A stretch of DNA of 64,000 nt from Margaritifera margaritifera (Eukaryota > Mollusca > Bivalvia > Unionida > Margaritiferidae): the NCBI GenBank assembly GCA_029931535.1, contig JAQPZY010001689.1, positions 496,001 through 560,000 of the forward strand, given 5' to 3'. The notes below the pieces were generated by a model. That model ran no database searches. It was not told the DNA's origin and saw nothing but the letters and a program-made list of their open reading frames with translations. This document shows, in pieces, positions 33,570 to 42,104 of the stretch. Numbering within the stretch: position 1 is the stretch's first letter; each line of letters begins with the position of its first letter. Position numbers and translations under genes: made by a program.

Positions 33570-34199
33570 ATGTTGGCAAGATTAAAATTATTAATAAATA
33601 ATGCTGATCAACCAGATTTATTTAATCGATCGTTGATAAATGATAAGCCAGTTGCCAACCAAAAATATGTGCCACCAACTAGTGGCGTTGTCATCAATGA
33701 TAATATCATCAACGGCATTCACGTTGTTAACGATGTTGCCAATGACCCTGATAATATCAGCGATGATAATGTTCCGCCATATGATTTAGAACCTGGTGAG
33801 ATCGTCGACGAGTATGACGCAATAACAGTCGTTGATTATCGACCATACAACAATTTTAGAAAGAAAAGTCGTTATAATGCGAAATATCATGTAATTAAAA
33901 AAACGATTAAATTTAATTTTACATCAAGCGAGCGTGAAGAATTCCAACAAAAATTAAAAAAAATTTTAAATGTTCGAATCCCTGGCCGTAAAAAAAATAT
34001 TAAATTTGATTATATTTTTGTTAAGATCTTTGAATTGCTTAACGTTGACGAACAACGACGCCGGGAATTAATAAGTTTATGTGCGCCTGTCAAATGCAAG
34101 TACATATTAAATAATTATATTAGAATTTGCCGAGAGATGAACTGGTTCAATACGATCACGGTTTATCATAGATTAATTGACGATTGCGATCACGGTTAA
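33570..34199 (+). CDS. Unknown protein, 209 aa, acidic N-half and basic C-half
   Basis: ATG at 33570 lies immediately after two copies of AATAATCAATTATATA, the promoter-like word of this element. The first ~90 residues are Asn/Asp-rich and disordered-looking (DLEPGEIVDEYD). Residues 100-209 are basic and helical (EREEFQQKLKKILN, RIPGRKKNIKFDYIF). No family recognised. The N-terminal NRSLINDKP segment is coded by the GATCG-type repeat word found elsewhere in the element. Confidence 0.6.
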   Translation: MLARLKLLINNADQPDLFNRSLINDKPVANQKYVPPTSGVVINDNIINGIHVVNDVANDPDNISDDNVPPYDLEPGEIVDEYDAITVVDYRPYNNFRKKSRYNAKYHVIKKTIKFNFTSSEREEFQQKLKKILNVRIPGRKKNIKFDYIFVKIFELLNVDEQRRRELISLCAPVKCKYILNNYIRICREMNWFNTITVYHRLIDDCDHG

Positions 34200-34219
34200 T
34201 CATAGATTAACGCGATCAA

Positions 34220-35124
34220 TTATAATTGATTGACCATTGATTGGGTTGGTATCCAACTATTAAAAGAATTGCCGTATCCTCGCCATTTTACAAACGATTT
34301 ATTACCACGTTGTTTTATTACTTTTTCAATTACAAATACGTTTTGATTGGTTCGCTGCAGTTCTTGTTCGTAAAAACTTCCCACAATTGGCTCTTTATTT
34401 TGGTCTTGCAATTTGTAGGTAACAGGAATTGTTGTTAATATCTCGCTGATCACAAATACTTCTTCACTCCAGTTCGGCGTAAAACCTTTTTCAAATTGTT
34501 TTTTGGATATTGAAATTCTTACACGATCACCGATATCAAATTTGTGTTTGCAATAAAGATTTTCGCTTGCCAACACTGGATCATCTAACGCTTCAGTAGG
34601 GGTTAAAGATTTACTTTTAGCGCTCTTGAGTTTCGTAGATCCACTAATTGATCTATGGGTTGTATTATTATATTCGGTTACGATTTGTGGTAAAACATCG
34701 ACGTATCTACGTGTATCATTAGCAGTCATCCATTTGTACAATTTTTCTTTTATAGTTCGATTGAAACGCTTAACAATCACGCTTTTACCTTCATTACCAG
34801 TCGTATATTTTTTAATATTATGTTGTTTTAACCAATCCTCGAATTGTTTGTTGTAAAACTCAACGCCGTGATCGGTCCAGATTTTGTTTGGTTGCCTCTC
34901 ATTATCCGCGATAATTTTGCTGAACGCTGATGTTATTGTTGCTCCCATTTTATTTTTTATTGGTGCTATAAAAGCGTATCTACTTTTAATATCAACAACG
35001 GTTAATAAAAATCTGTTACCATCGTTGTCGTCGGCGTGTGCGGGCATATCAGCGAGATTAACTGCCCATGTGTCGTCGTTGGCGTTTACCACAACACGCC
35101 GTCGTTGAAAACTTTTTTTTTTTT
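34220..35124 (-). pseudogene. Retroviral-type integrase with chromodomain, catalytically dead
   Basis: In Polintons this enzyme inserts the linear DNA copy. Here the rve core runs from WAVNLADM through WTDHGVEFYN to VKRFNRTIKEKL. At the first acidic position of the DDE triad there is Asn (AAT in WAVNL), the second Asp is kept (TDHG), and the third position is Lys (AAG, VKRFNR) instead of Glu. Both losses are single G-to-A changes. The C-terminus (FVIEKVIKQ, FVKWRGY, NSWIP) is a chromodomain that keeps its aromatic pattern. The N-terminal side is in frame with the PLA2-like gene except for a shift at a 12-nt A run (35113-35124), so the two were probably one protein. The 34-codon extension to 35227 in this frame is out-of-frame PLA2 sequence. 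Confidence 0.9.
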
Positions 35125-35714
35125 GGTTTGTGGAGCTCCTCAGCAAGTTTACTGAGATATTTTGGCGCTGATTTATTAACAGTGCTGAGCCGAGATTGTC
35201 CCAATCCGAGTTTATATTTTGCTCCAATTAATCCTCGCACTAATAGTTTATCCATTCGTTCTCTCATATTTTTTGGTTTTATTTCTCGGAGTTCATCCAA
35301 CATTTTTTTATCACAATCATGTTTGTTTACTTGACCGCTGATAATATCAGTGTTATCGCGATAACATATATCATGTCGCATAGCTGTTGCGTCAGCTTGA
35401 TTGTACGGTTCTTGCCCTGGAAGCGGTTGATTGTTTTCATCGATTTGATTTTCTAATGGATTAAATGGCCCAGTATATTTATGCCCGGGTAAGACCCAAC
35501 CACCTTTTGGTCGTGGCAATTTTCCAATCCATTTATGTATGTCAATTGCTCCACCAACAATTTTATTTTGTTTACATTTTTTACAGTAGACGTGAACTGC
35601 ATTGCCTTCAACACGAATACATTTTTGTGATGGTACACCGTCGACTTTACATTTGCAGTTTATGATGTTCATAAACATTGTTATTAATTCGTTTACACAT
35701 AAACGATTACACAT
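35058..35714 (-). CDS. Parvovirus-type phospholipase A2-like domain, fused to integrase before a frameshift
   Basis: Residues 72-140 carry the PLA2 signature of parvoviral VP1: the calcium loop YTGPFNPL (80-87), then a QADATAMRHDICYRD block with the His114-Asp115 pair, and Asp133 downstream. In viruses such domains breach endosomal membranes. The N-terminus has paired cysteines (C20, C22 and C44, C47), a likely zinc site. The last residues (SKLAEELHKP) correspond to the usual upstream part of Polinton integrases, so the PLA2 and integrase genes are adjoining parts of one reading unit. Past the A12 run the frame is wrong. The start could be Met1, Met13 or Met15. Confidence 0.85.
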   Translation of the reverse strand: MCNRLCVNELITMFMNIINCKCKVDGVPSQKCIRVEGNAVHVYCKKCKQNKIVGGAIDIHKWIGKLPRPKGGWVLPGHKYTGPFNPLENQIDENNQPLPGQEPYNQADATAMRHDICYRDNTDIISGQVNKHDCDKKMLDELREIKPKNMRERMDKLLVRGLIGAKYKLGLGQSRLSTVNKSAPKYLSKLAEELHKPKKKKFSTTACCGKRQRRHMGS

Positions 35715-35720
35715 AAACGT

Positions 35721-35969
35721 TTACACATAATCGACGTAATCGCTGAGATCATCAACGTAATCGTTCAAAAAACGATCGACTAGATTAATATTACCGCTTC
35801 CAGTTGATTTATTATCATTGGTAGATTTTTCAGCACTAATAAAAGTACTCTTTTTTCCACCACATATTTCACATATACTTTTTATCATCGTTCGATTATT
35901 TTTTGTTTTTATTGTTGTTTCATTATTACTTTCTGTTTTAGCTTTACACTTGAGGCAGTAAGTCAACAA
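35721..35969 (-). CDS. Small zinc-ribbon protein (DUF5679-like), 82 aa
   Basis: YCLKCKAKTE at residues 4-13 and ICEICGGKKS near 32-41 form a CxxC...CxxC zinc ribbon typical of short proteins in Polintons and large DNA viruses. The C-terminus is acidic (DYVDDLSDYVDYV). It ends 6 nt before the ATG of the PLA2-like gene, in the same direction. Its function in these elements is not established. Confidence 0.7.
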   Translation of the reverse strand: MLTYCLKCKAKTESNNETTIKTKNNRTMIKSICEICGGKKSTFISAEKSTNDNKSTGSGNINLVDRFLNDYVDDLSDYVDYV

Positions 35970-36040
35970 TATTTTATTGCGATTATATAATAATCATATA
36001 TAAAAATTCTTTACATTGATTAATGATAAAATCATCGCGT

Positions 36041-36664
36041 TTATGAATAACGACGACGAAACATTTTCATACAAATTTTATCATTGTTCGCCGTTGGAGT
36101 TGGATCAAATTGTAGAATAAAATCAACAAACGATTTTTTCGAGTTCATCCATCGTATAAATAATATGCAGTGATAACCACATGTGTTTGTTCCAGCTGGT
36201 TGCATTTGCTTTGACGAATAGTTTATTGCTGTGGTTTTATAACTTGGGATACTTTTAACATATTTTTTGATAGCATCACTAGGCGGAATGCCATATGAAT
36301 CAAAGTAATTGTTACCATGTAATGCAACCCAATGAGTTCCTGATCCATCGTTGAAGTCTTGTATATTAACAATGATTGATTTGTCACGATCAACCGGAAG
36401 TTGACGATCCCGATCAATTAAAATTGATTGTTGACGATGATCCCGATCAATTTTAATTGATAGTGGATTGAGTTGATCTTTGTTGAAAACGCCAATAAAG
36501 TTTTTAATATTTTTTAAATGATCAATAATTTCAAAGTTGCTTAGCGGTGGTATGTATTTAACACTGATTGGTTGCTTTATCTTTTTCGCCGACGTCGCGT
36601 TCCGTACCCTGTTCTTCTTGTTCCTGGTAGAGTTACTCCGCGGCCTTTTTGAGTTCGTCTTTTT
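36041..36664 (-). CDS. Adenain-like cysteine protease
   Basis: Virion maturation protease of the Polinton/adenovirus family. From the conserved start IPPLSNFEI (36553) there are 170 residues: His in GTHWVAL (74), Asp in YFDSYG (85), Gln near 118 and Cys in NTCGYHC (125; codon 36179-36181), so the triad is complete. The frame is open back to a TAA at 36665-36667 but contains no upstream ATG; it overlaps the basic peptide gene 36577-36798 in another frame. A start by frame change from that gene, a non-ATG start, or a lost start are all possible. Residues 31-58 are an extra RD-rich insert coded by repeated GATCAATTTTAATTGATCGG words. Confidence 0.88.
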   Translation of the reverse strand, partial: KKTNSKRPRSNSTRNKKNRVRNATSAKKIKQPISVKYIPPLSNFEIIDHLKNIKNFIGVFNKDQLNPLSIKIDRDHRQQSILIDRDRQLPVDRDKSIIVNIQDFNDGSGTHWVALHGNNYFDSYGIPPSDAIKKYVKSIPSYKTTAINYSSKQMQPAGTNTCGYHCILFIRWMNSKKSFVDFILQFDPTPTANNDKICMKMFRRRYS

Positions 36665-36798
36665 TTAAGACCTCGTTTGAGACCTAACAAATTTGGAAGC
36701 AATGAACCAGCGATTCCAGCTAGTAATGGACCGATAAATCCACCTCTTCGTCTCATTCCACCAACAGATCTTTGCGGTCTTCTAATCATCGTATACAA
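36577..36798 (-). CDS. Small basic virion-type peptide (pX-like), 73 aa
   Basis: Arg/Lys-rich ends flank a hydrophobic Gly/Leu stretch, GGFIGPLLAGIAGSLLPNLL. The C-terminus is RRRRKR. Small basic plus hydrophobic peptides of this type occur beside the protease and capsid genes of adenoviruses, adintoviruses and Polintons (core or membrane-active proteins). Either Met1 or the Met of MIRRPQ may be the start. A 7-nt A run (36660-36666) inside it separates two plausible frames. Confidence 0.65.
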   Translation of the reverse strand: MYTMIRRPQRSVGGMRRRGGFIGPLLAGIAGSLLPNLLGLKRGLKKRRTQKGRGVTLPGTRRTGYGTRRRRKR

Positions 36799-36883
36799 TT
36801 ACGATTACATAAAATTAGCATTGATCATTGATCAATCAGCAATCCATCATGGATCGGGCTGATCAACATCAACACTAACAACG

Positions 36884-37231
36884 TTAGCATCTACATTGTT
36901 TAATACCCGAACCATATACAGGTTTACGCGCTCGCTTACCAATTGAGCTATCGATTGCAACTGATTTACGTAAATTTATCATTCCTCTTCCAGATGTTGC
37001 TTTTTCTGTTGCTCCAGATATTGCTCCAGTTGCTGCTGCAACACCAAGTGTTCCTAACAGTGGTAATATTTTTGGTAATAAAGTTTTAGCTGCCGTAGCA
37101 ATAAAAGTTCCGATGGATCCGCCAGATCTACGTTGACGTCGTGGACGTGATCGCAATCGACTCGATCCATTTTTATGGATTGTCGACCGTAATCGACTGT
37201 TAGTTGATCGTCTAGTTGTTTTACGGGGCAT
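36884..37231 (-). CDS. Small basic/amphipathic virion-type protein, 115 aa
   Basis: Arg-rich N-terminus (MPRKTTRRSTNSR), then an Ala/Leu/Gly hydrophobic helix region (TLLPKILPLLGTLGVAAATG, residues 49-68) and a basic tail. It resembles pVI/pX-type minor virion proteins by composition and by position between protease and capsid. The upstream region has the TTTTATCAAAACATTTATTATA promoter-like type. The N-terminus overlaps a GATCG-type repeat word. Confidence 0.65.
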   Translation of the reverse strand: MPRKTTRRSTNSRLRSTIHKNGSSRLRSRPRRQRRSGGSIGTFIATAAKTLLPKILPLLGTLGVAAATGAISGATEKATSGRGMINLRKSVAIDSSIGKRARKPVYGSGIKQCRC

Positions 37232-37351
37232 TATAATAAATGTTTTGATAAAATCGCGCGATTAATCTTCAATCCATCAATGATGGATCGCGGTCGTTGA
37301 TTGACAATGGATTGTCGATTGACAATGGATTGCCGACTGTTAGTCGATCGA

Positions 37352-38875
37352 TTAAACTTTTATTGACATTTTTCCATTAAGAGCATCAAGAACGACGTAT
37401 CTATCAGATGTTATTAAAGCGAAAACCGTATAAGCAGCACATGCATATCCACCTGTGGTAGCAACACCGCCAAATACTCTACCTCCCTCAACATCTACAG
37501 CTGTTTCTGCGGCATTGTATCCAGTTGCGTTTAAATTCCATTGAATTTCAATATCCGCTGGAGTTCCAACTAATCGTTCCGAATGTGCTGTAAGATCAAA
37601 ATGAAATATAGGATATAATTTTGCGAATTCATCGATGGATATTTGAGATCCATCTGCGGTGTCCTGATACTTTTGCATGGCTTCCATTAACATTAAATAA
37701 GCTCGAGTCACGTTTCTAGTTAGTGGATTAAAATTACATTCTAAGACTCTTTCTGGATATTGTCTCGAAGCCATTCTTACAAGTATTCGTTCAACAAACA
37801 TATGATCGAAAATTAAATTATTTTGCGTTTGACTATTATTTCTGGTATTTAACTGGAGTACAACAAAGATATGTCGAGGTAATCGTTCTGATGGTACGGT
37901 GTCTATTCTCCACGTTCCGCTAGCACTAGCTGCTGGCACGCCATGTTCGTATGTTCGCCACTGTTCGAAATACAATTTTCTCGTGTAAGAAGTCAACGCT
38001 TCTTCGAGTTCTAATGATACTAGCGTTGATGGTACAACCTTTGGCATCCACAACGATACATAACTAATAACAAATCTACCCGCATGGTATGCGCCATCTC
38101 TAAGGATTGTGTTATTTGCACTAGCTGTTGTTAACTCAATTCGATTTCTCATACTTCTAACAACGGAAGTAACGTGTTTGCAAAAACCAAAGACTGAGCT
38201 TAATGGAAGAAGTATTGTTACAAGTCGACTGCTATCACATATAGTTCGCCGTTTTCCATAACCTTCGTTGTACTTTGATTGCCTGAGATTTCTTGCTGCA
38301 TTTCGAATTGCGGCATTAATACCAGCTCCATCAGCGGGAATAGCTGCTCCAACAAGAACATTATTGTTATTAAGAACACCTAAAAAAGCTCCACCAGCGC
38401 CAGCGCCAGCTCCATCGCCTGTTCTAAACTCAAATGGTACAGAACCGCCAGTGCCAGTGTCTTTCATCCACAACATATTTGTTGCAATTGATCGTGAATA
38501 ATCTTCAGAAAGACTAACGATGTTCATTACTGTGCTAGCCATTGGAAGATGTCTTATATGTTCGATTTCATTGTCGTTGATTATGTACTTGGCTTCTGAG
38601 AAAAGGGACCAGCCGTTGTTTACAAGAGAGACATTATCACCAGCAGCATAATCAACAAGTGCTGCTGCGTTTGCATCCATTAAACGTCCTCGAACTTCAA
38701 TGTATCCTTTGTGAGGTAACAAATAAAGATCTTCATCACGTGTTCTTAAAATAAGAGTTCCTGTTTTATCTATGGTATTAGGTTGATCTTCTTGATATTC
38801 AATGTACTCAAAATCTGTTGCAGAACTATCTACGTCATAAACGTCATTGATATTAAGATAAGATCTAATTGACAT
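37352..38875 (-). CDS. MCP: Double jelly-roll major capsid protein
   Basis: 507 codons, uninterrupted, starting MSIRSYLNINDVYD at 38875, right after TTATATAATTGATTATATAA. Length, position between the minor virion genes and landmarks fit the Polinton hexon-like capsid: LLPHKGYIEVRGRL near the N-terminus, NNGWSLFSEAKYIIN, the LPLSSVFGFCK region, and the late block FHFDLTAHSER. An Ala/Gly-rich loop (residues 153-190) looks like an expanded surface loop. It would form trimeric capsomers. Neither frameshift nor stop is seen, in contrast to polymerase and integrase. Confidence 0.9.
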   Translation of the reverse strand: MSIRSYLNINDVYDVDSSATDFEYIEYQEDQPNTIDKTGTLILRTRDEDLYLLPHKGYIEVRGRLMDANAAALVDYAAGDNVSLVNNGWSLFSEAKYIINDNEIEHIRHLPMASTVMNIVSLSEDYSRSIATNMLWMKDTGTGGSVPFEFRTGDGAGAGAGGAFLGVLNNNNVLVGAAIPADGAGINAAIRNAARNLRQSKYNEGYGKRRTICDSSRLVTILLPLSSVFGFCKHVTSVVRSMRNRIELTTASANNTILRDGAYHAGRFVISYVSLWMPKVVPSTLVSLELEEALTSYTRKLYFEQWRTYEHGVPAASASGTWRIDTVPSERLPRHIFVVLQLNTRNNSQTQNNLIFDHMFVERILVRMASRQYPERVLECNFNPLTRNVTRAYLMLMEAMQKYQDTADGSQISIDEFAKLYPIFHFDLTAHSERLVGTPADIEIQWNLNATGYNAAETAVDVEGGRVFGGVATTGGYACAAYTVFALITSDRYVVLDALNGKMSIKV

Positions 38876-38879
38876 TGTT

Positions 38880-39022
38880 TATATAATCAATTATATAAAA
38901 ATTTGATTGCGGCGATGATCGACCGTGGATCGCTGTGATTAACTCGATCCATTGTCAATCGGCAATCCATTAAATGGATCGGGTCGATCATGGATCGCTG
39001 TGATTAACTGAAAGTTAATTGG
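38880..39022. repeat. GATC-rich palindromic repeat cluster in capsid upstream spacer
   Basis: Contains GATCGACCGTGGATCGCTG, AATCGGCAATCCATTAAATG and GATCGGGTCGATCATGGATC, with the GGATCGCTGTGATTAACT word present twice. It belongs to the element-wide family of GATC/GATTGAC/GATGGATC words (also 36385-36480, 36825-36870, 37262-37350, 39255-39335, 39661-39791, 40715-40745). Confidence 0.8.
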
Positions 39023-39646
39023 TTAGTAAAAAACTGGATTATGTGTTACAGATTTATCAGCGACTGACCTACGATAAGCTGATAAACCATTTGATTGGTG
39101 CTCACCCACCAGGTTAGTAGCGTCTGATTTACCATTTGATCGGTCAACGGCTGATTGACGATGGATCGTCGATTTACTAAGTTCTTTAGCAGTTTTCTTC
39201 ATAATGCGTTCTATTTCAGGAGTCGGTGCTATGTTTTTTTTTACATTATCAATTTGCAATGATCGATCCAATCCATTTAATCGATCGACTGAGGACGATT
39301 GGGGATTGTTGATTAATGGTCGATCAGCGATTGCAGCAGGTTGCCCTCGAATTTTATCAGCAATCTTTTGTCCAACTGCTGTTCCAACCGCAGATACCGC
39401 GCTTGTAGTCAGCGACTTTGCAGCCTCAGCGGCTGGTGGTGAAATTTTTGGCACTAATTTAGCGGCGGTTTTTGTTGCAAAACTAAAAATGTTACTAAAT
39501 AAACCTGTTCCAATTTTATTTGTCTCATAGACTGCAATAGGTGATACTCTAAAATCTATTCCTGGTTTTGTTCGAACTATCTTTTAATAAATTCTTCCGA
39601 GAAATCCTCCAACTATTTTTTTGTTCATTAACTTGCGTTGACGCAT
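39023..39646 (-). pseudogene. Minor virion-type protein with in-frame TAA
   Basis: An ATG at 39646 opens MRQRKLMNKKIVGGFLGRIY, then TAA (39584-39586), then the same frame continues 187 codons to 39023 (IVRTKPGIDFRV, GTGLFSNIF, Ala-rich helix AAEAAKSLTTSAVSAVGTAV). The arrangement of short basic start, hydrophobic segment and Ala-rich helix resembles minor capsid or membrane-active proteins. Two segments (VDRLNGLDRSLQ; HRQSAVDRSNG) are coded by GATCG-type repeat words. No family is recognised with certainty. Confidence 0.6.
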
Positions 39647-39676
39647 TCTTTATTAGAATCGAGTTGATATTATCAA

Positions 39677-39791
39677 CGATCCATCGTCAATCGACCACGG
39701 ACGATCATGGATTAACGATGTAATAATTACATTGATCAATGTTCGATCATCGTTAATCCATGATCGTCCGTGGTCGATTGACGATGGATCG
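39677..39791. repeat. Perfect 44-bp inverted repeat, 27-nt spacer
   Basis: Arms 39677-39720 and 39748-39791 are exact reverse complements, starting CGATCCATCGTCAATCGACC. The hairpin lies between the start of the minor virion gene and the end of the penton gene. Confidence 0.95.
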
Positions 39792-39843
39792 ATTTAAGAG
39801 TCGAAGATTTTTATTAAAAATCACTCATTGAGTTGAATCCACT

Positions 39844-40599
39844 TTAAGTGGATTTGCGTAAATGTAAGTAGTACGTAACCTGCTCATTATTAAAATCTAA
39901 TTGTCGGCCTGATTGGTCTGTAATTGACATTGTGATATCCGCGATTCTGTCACTGACGTTAAGCGGATAATAAATAACTTGTCTCGGCGACACCATTAAT
40001 AATGATCCCGGAGGAGCATCAGGAATAAACGAATAAATTGTTTGACCACGGCTGCCCCTAGCTGTATGAGACCCATAAATTATAGAACAGTTGATTAAAA
40101 TAGTATTAACATCGGATATATTTATCTGAAATTCTCCGCTTATTGTTACATCTATGCCGTCGAGATAACCATAAATTTGACGTGAAAAACCAAGCATTTT
40201 GCCGATGGAATTTTGTGAGGTAAAGTCAACACGAAAACCGTTTTTCAAATGAAGCGTCGATCGTAACGTATTGTAATTTGGTTCAATGTTAAAATCATCG
40301 CCGTTATATCCATATTTGACGATATTTAATTTAATAACATCGTTTATGTCGCTGATGTTGTAAGCGCCTGGTGGTATTGTAACTGATAACGTTGTGGTAT
40401 TAGTAATAAGAATATCTAATCGATCATTTACACTTTTTTTAACGTTATAAAACGAGTGCCACATTGTTGCTGATATTAATCCGAGCTCGTAATTAGCGTC
40501 TGCGTTAAGTTCAATTGCTGGCGAATAAGCTACTCTGAAATTTGCGCTGTTCATCAACGATGCCGCAGTTGAATCTAAAAGTAGTGTTACTGCAGCCAT
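39844..40599 (-). CDS. Single jelly-roll penton-like minor capsid protein
   Basis: 251 codons, open. The N-terminus MAAVTLLLDSTAASLMNSAN precedes beta-rich sequence, and the C-terminus ITDQSGRQLDFNNEQVTYYL is the hallmark end of Polinton/adintovirus penton proteins. It would sit at capsid vertices. The upstream region carries TTTTTATAAAATCGATTG before the ATG, matching the other gene starts. No defects seen. Confidence 0.87.
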   Translation of the reverse strand: MAAVTLLLDSTAASLMNSANFRVAYSPAIELNADANYELGLISATMWHSFYNVKKSVNDRLDILITNTTTLSVTIPPGAYNISDINDVIKLNIVKYGYNGDDFNIEPNYNTLRSTLHLKNGFRVDFTSQNSIGKMLGFSRQIYGYLDGIDVTISGEFQINISDVNTILINCSIIYGSHTARGSRGQTIYSFIPDAPPGSLLMVSPRQVIYYPLNVSDRIADITMSITDQSGRQLDFNNEQVTYYLHLRKST

Positions 40600-40619
40600 T
40601 ATTACAATCGATTTTATAA

Positions 40620-40825
40620 AAATTGATTATTACATAATTGCGTTTACATAATAAACGTGTTTATAAAAAATCATTGCTTTTACATAATAAACGTGTTTAT
40701 AAAAAATCATTGTCAATTGATGATCGACCACGGCCGATTGATAACAATGTTGATTTTCAAGAAAATTCGCGAGCGTCTACAAATGCGTTTACATAATAAA
40801 CACGTTTATAAACTTTTTGTACAAT
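40620..40825. repeat. TAAACGTGTTTATAAA spacer repeats
   Basis: The word CATAATAAACGTGTTTATAA occurs twice in tandem (about 40650 and 40680) and a variant at 40795. It contains the palindromes CGTTTACATAATAAACG and TAAACACGTTTA. Likely regulatory spacer of the element. Confidence 0.6.
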
Positions 40826-40900
40826 TTCGCATTTATATGTTTACCACTTCGGAGATAATCTAATAGTTCGAAGATTTCATTGTCAATTTCCACACCAGAA

Positions 40901-41353
40901 TTACCAGCTTGTTTTGATGCCGCAAGTATCTTTCTTTAATCGATCTGCAGCAGCGCGCGCACTTTTAAAGATTTTAATACCTTTTCCAGTTTTCTTTTGT
41001 TTATTTTGTAATATATTTTTAGTTATTTGTTTTTTTGCTTTTTCAAAAATTAATTTTTTTATAAAAACCTCTGTGTGCTCTTTAACTGCTCTGTGATTTA
41101 CTAATGATTCTTTTGATACTTTTAATTGTGGTGCTAATTGAGCTAGTTTATCATCGCCTTCGCTCTCAACTAATTTTTTAATTTTTAATTTATTATCACT
41201 TACATGTTTTAATGCTTTGTTTATCATCTTGTTTTTATGATGCTCTTTTTCTTCTTCAGGGCCGTAAACAGTACCACGTTTTATTTTGTGCCCCATCGAC
41301 TTATTTTGTCTACTTAGTTCCTTTCTTCTAGCTTTTAATTCGTCAAAGGTCAT
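40901..41353 (-). CDS. Unknown basic helical protein, 150 aa, probable C-terminal frameshift
   Basis: Starts MTFDELKARRKELSRQ at 41353. Long charged helices throughout and Lys-rich, with no recognised domain. Near 40920 another frame takes over with a sensible continuation (EIFELLDYLRSGKHI) to a stop near 40785, so the visible end at 40901 is probably a frameshift and the true protein was about 35 residues longer. It is in the same direction as the penton and the next gene, 22 nt away. Confidence 0.55.
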   Translation of the reverse strand: MTFDELKARRKELSRQNKSMGHKIKRGTVYGPEEEKEHHKNKMINKALKHVSDNKLKIKKLVESEGDDKLAQLAPQLKVSKESLVNHRAVKEHTEVFIKKLIFEKAKKQITKNILQNKQKKTGKGIKIFKSARAAADRLKKDTCGIKTSW

Positions 41354-41374
41354 TTTGTAAGCTGCGCTGATAAT

Positions 41375-42037
41375 TTATTCAACTTCTTCAAATTTAAAAG
41401 TCGGTAGTTCACCATCGTCATCATCGTCGGCAGCTGTAGCAGCTGTAGCAGCTATTGGATCGCCGTATTCGTCAACAGCATCATCATCGGCCAATGTTGG
41501 TATTTGATCATCGTCGTCAACCCATGTTGGTATTGGATCATCATCGCCGCGATCGATCAGCGAGTGTGGAATTGGTGTTTTCTTAGAAGAAAGTTGCGCA
41601 AGTATTTTATTAATTGTTTCAGAAGTTGGTATAAAACCATTAGAAATTGCTGTTGCTATATCAATAGCCTTTTCCTCCTTTGTTAATGGATCTATAAACG
41701 ACCCAACAAATAACTTTTTGACTGGATTTAAAAATCTAAGCAATGATTCTTCTCTGTCTTGCTCATCCCATCGGGCCTGTTGAAATAACTCTTTATTTTT
41801 TTGTTGAACCGCAGAAAGTTTTCGAAGCGTATTAATTCGATTTATATTATCTTGGTCAGCTTTGAATCTAATGTTACTTGAAATAATCCCCATTTCTTTG
41901 GAAGCGTTGAGAACTTTATCCACGTTGGTATTTTTGGGAACAATACCCATATTTGAGGCAACTTTAACAAGTGATTTCCACCAATCTTCGTGGCTGTAAT
42001 TTTGTTCCATTATAAAATCACTATTCGATAAAATCAA
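41375..42037 (-). CDS. Unknown protein, 220 aa, acidic C-terminus
   Basis: Met10 (42010) is the better start because TTTTATA precedes it directly, as at other gene starts here. The N-half reads HEDWWKSLVKVASNMGIVP and repeats a xxMGIxxxN pattern (MGIVPKNTN, MGIISSNIR). The C-half is Asp-rich (GDDDPIPTWVDDDDQIP), with a short repeat DDxIPT(W/L). The middle RRG-like LIDRGDDDP is coded by a GATCGATCAG word. Function unknown. Confidence 0.55.
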   Translation of the reverse strand: MILSNSDFIMEQNYSHEDWWKSLVKVASNMGIVPKNTNVDKVLNASKEMGIISSNIRFKADQDNINRINTLRKLSAVQQKNKELFQQARWDEQDREESLLRFLNPVKKLFVGSFIDPLTKEEKAIDIATAISNGFIPTSETINKILAQLSSKKTPIPHSLIDRGDDDPIPTWVDDDDQIPTLADDDAVDEYGDPIAATAATAADDDDDGELPTFKFEEVE

Positions 42038-42104
42038 TTTTTATAATCGTGATTATTGTTTCTTCACCCATCGCGCGGCTGATCGCAATCGATTCTTTTA
42101 GGGA

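Noticed and set aside
35113..35124. Programmed frameshifting at the A12 run joining PLA2 and integrase
   Set aside because: Possible in principle, but the element is full of other lesions and long homopolymers are prone to mutation and sequencing error. I prefer a simple frameshift.
39584..39586. TAA read as a sense codon (alternative genetic code)
   Set aside because: Frameshifts and lost catalytic residues in the same element already show decay, and intact genes here also end with TAA.
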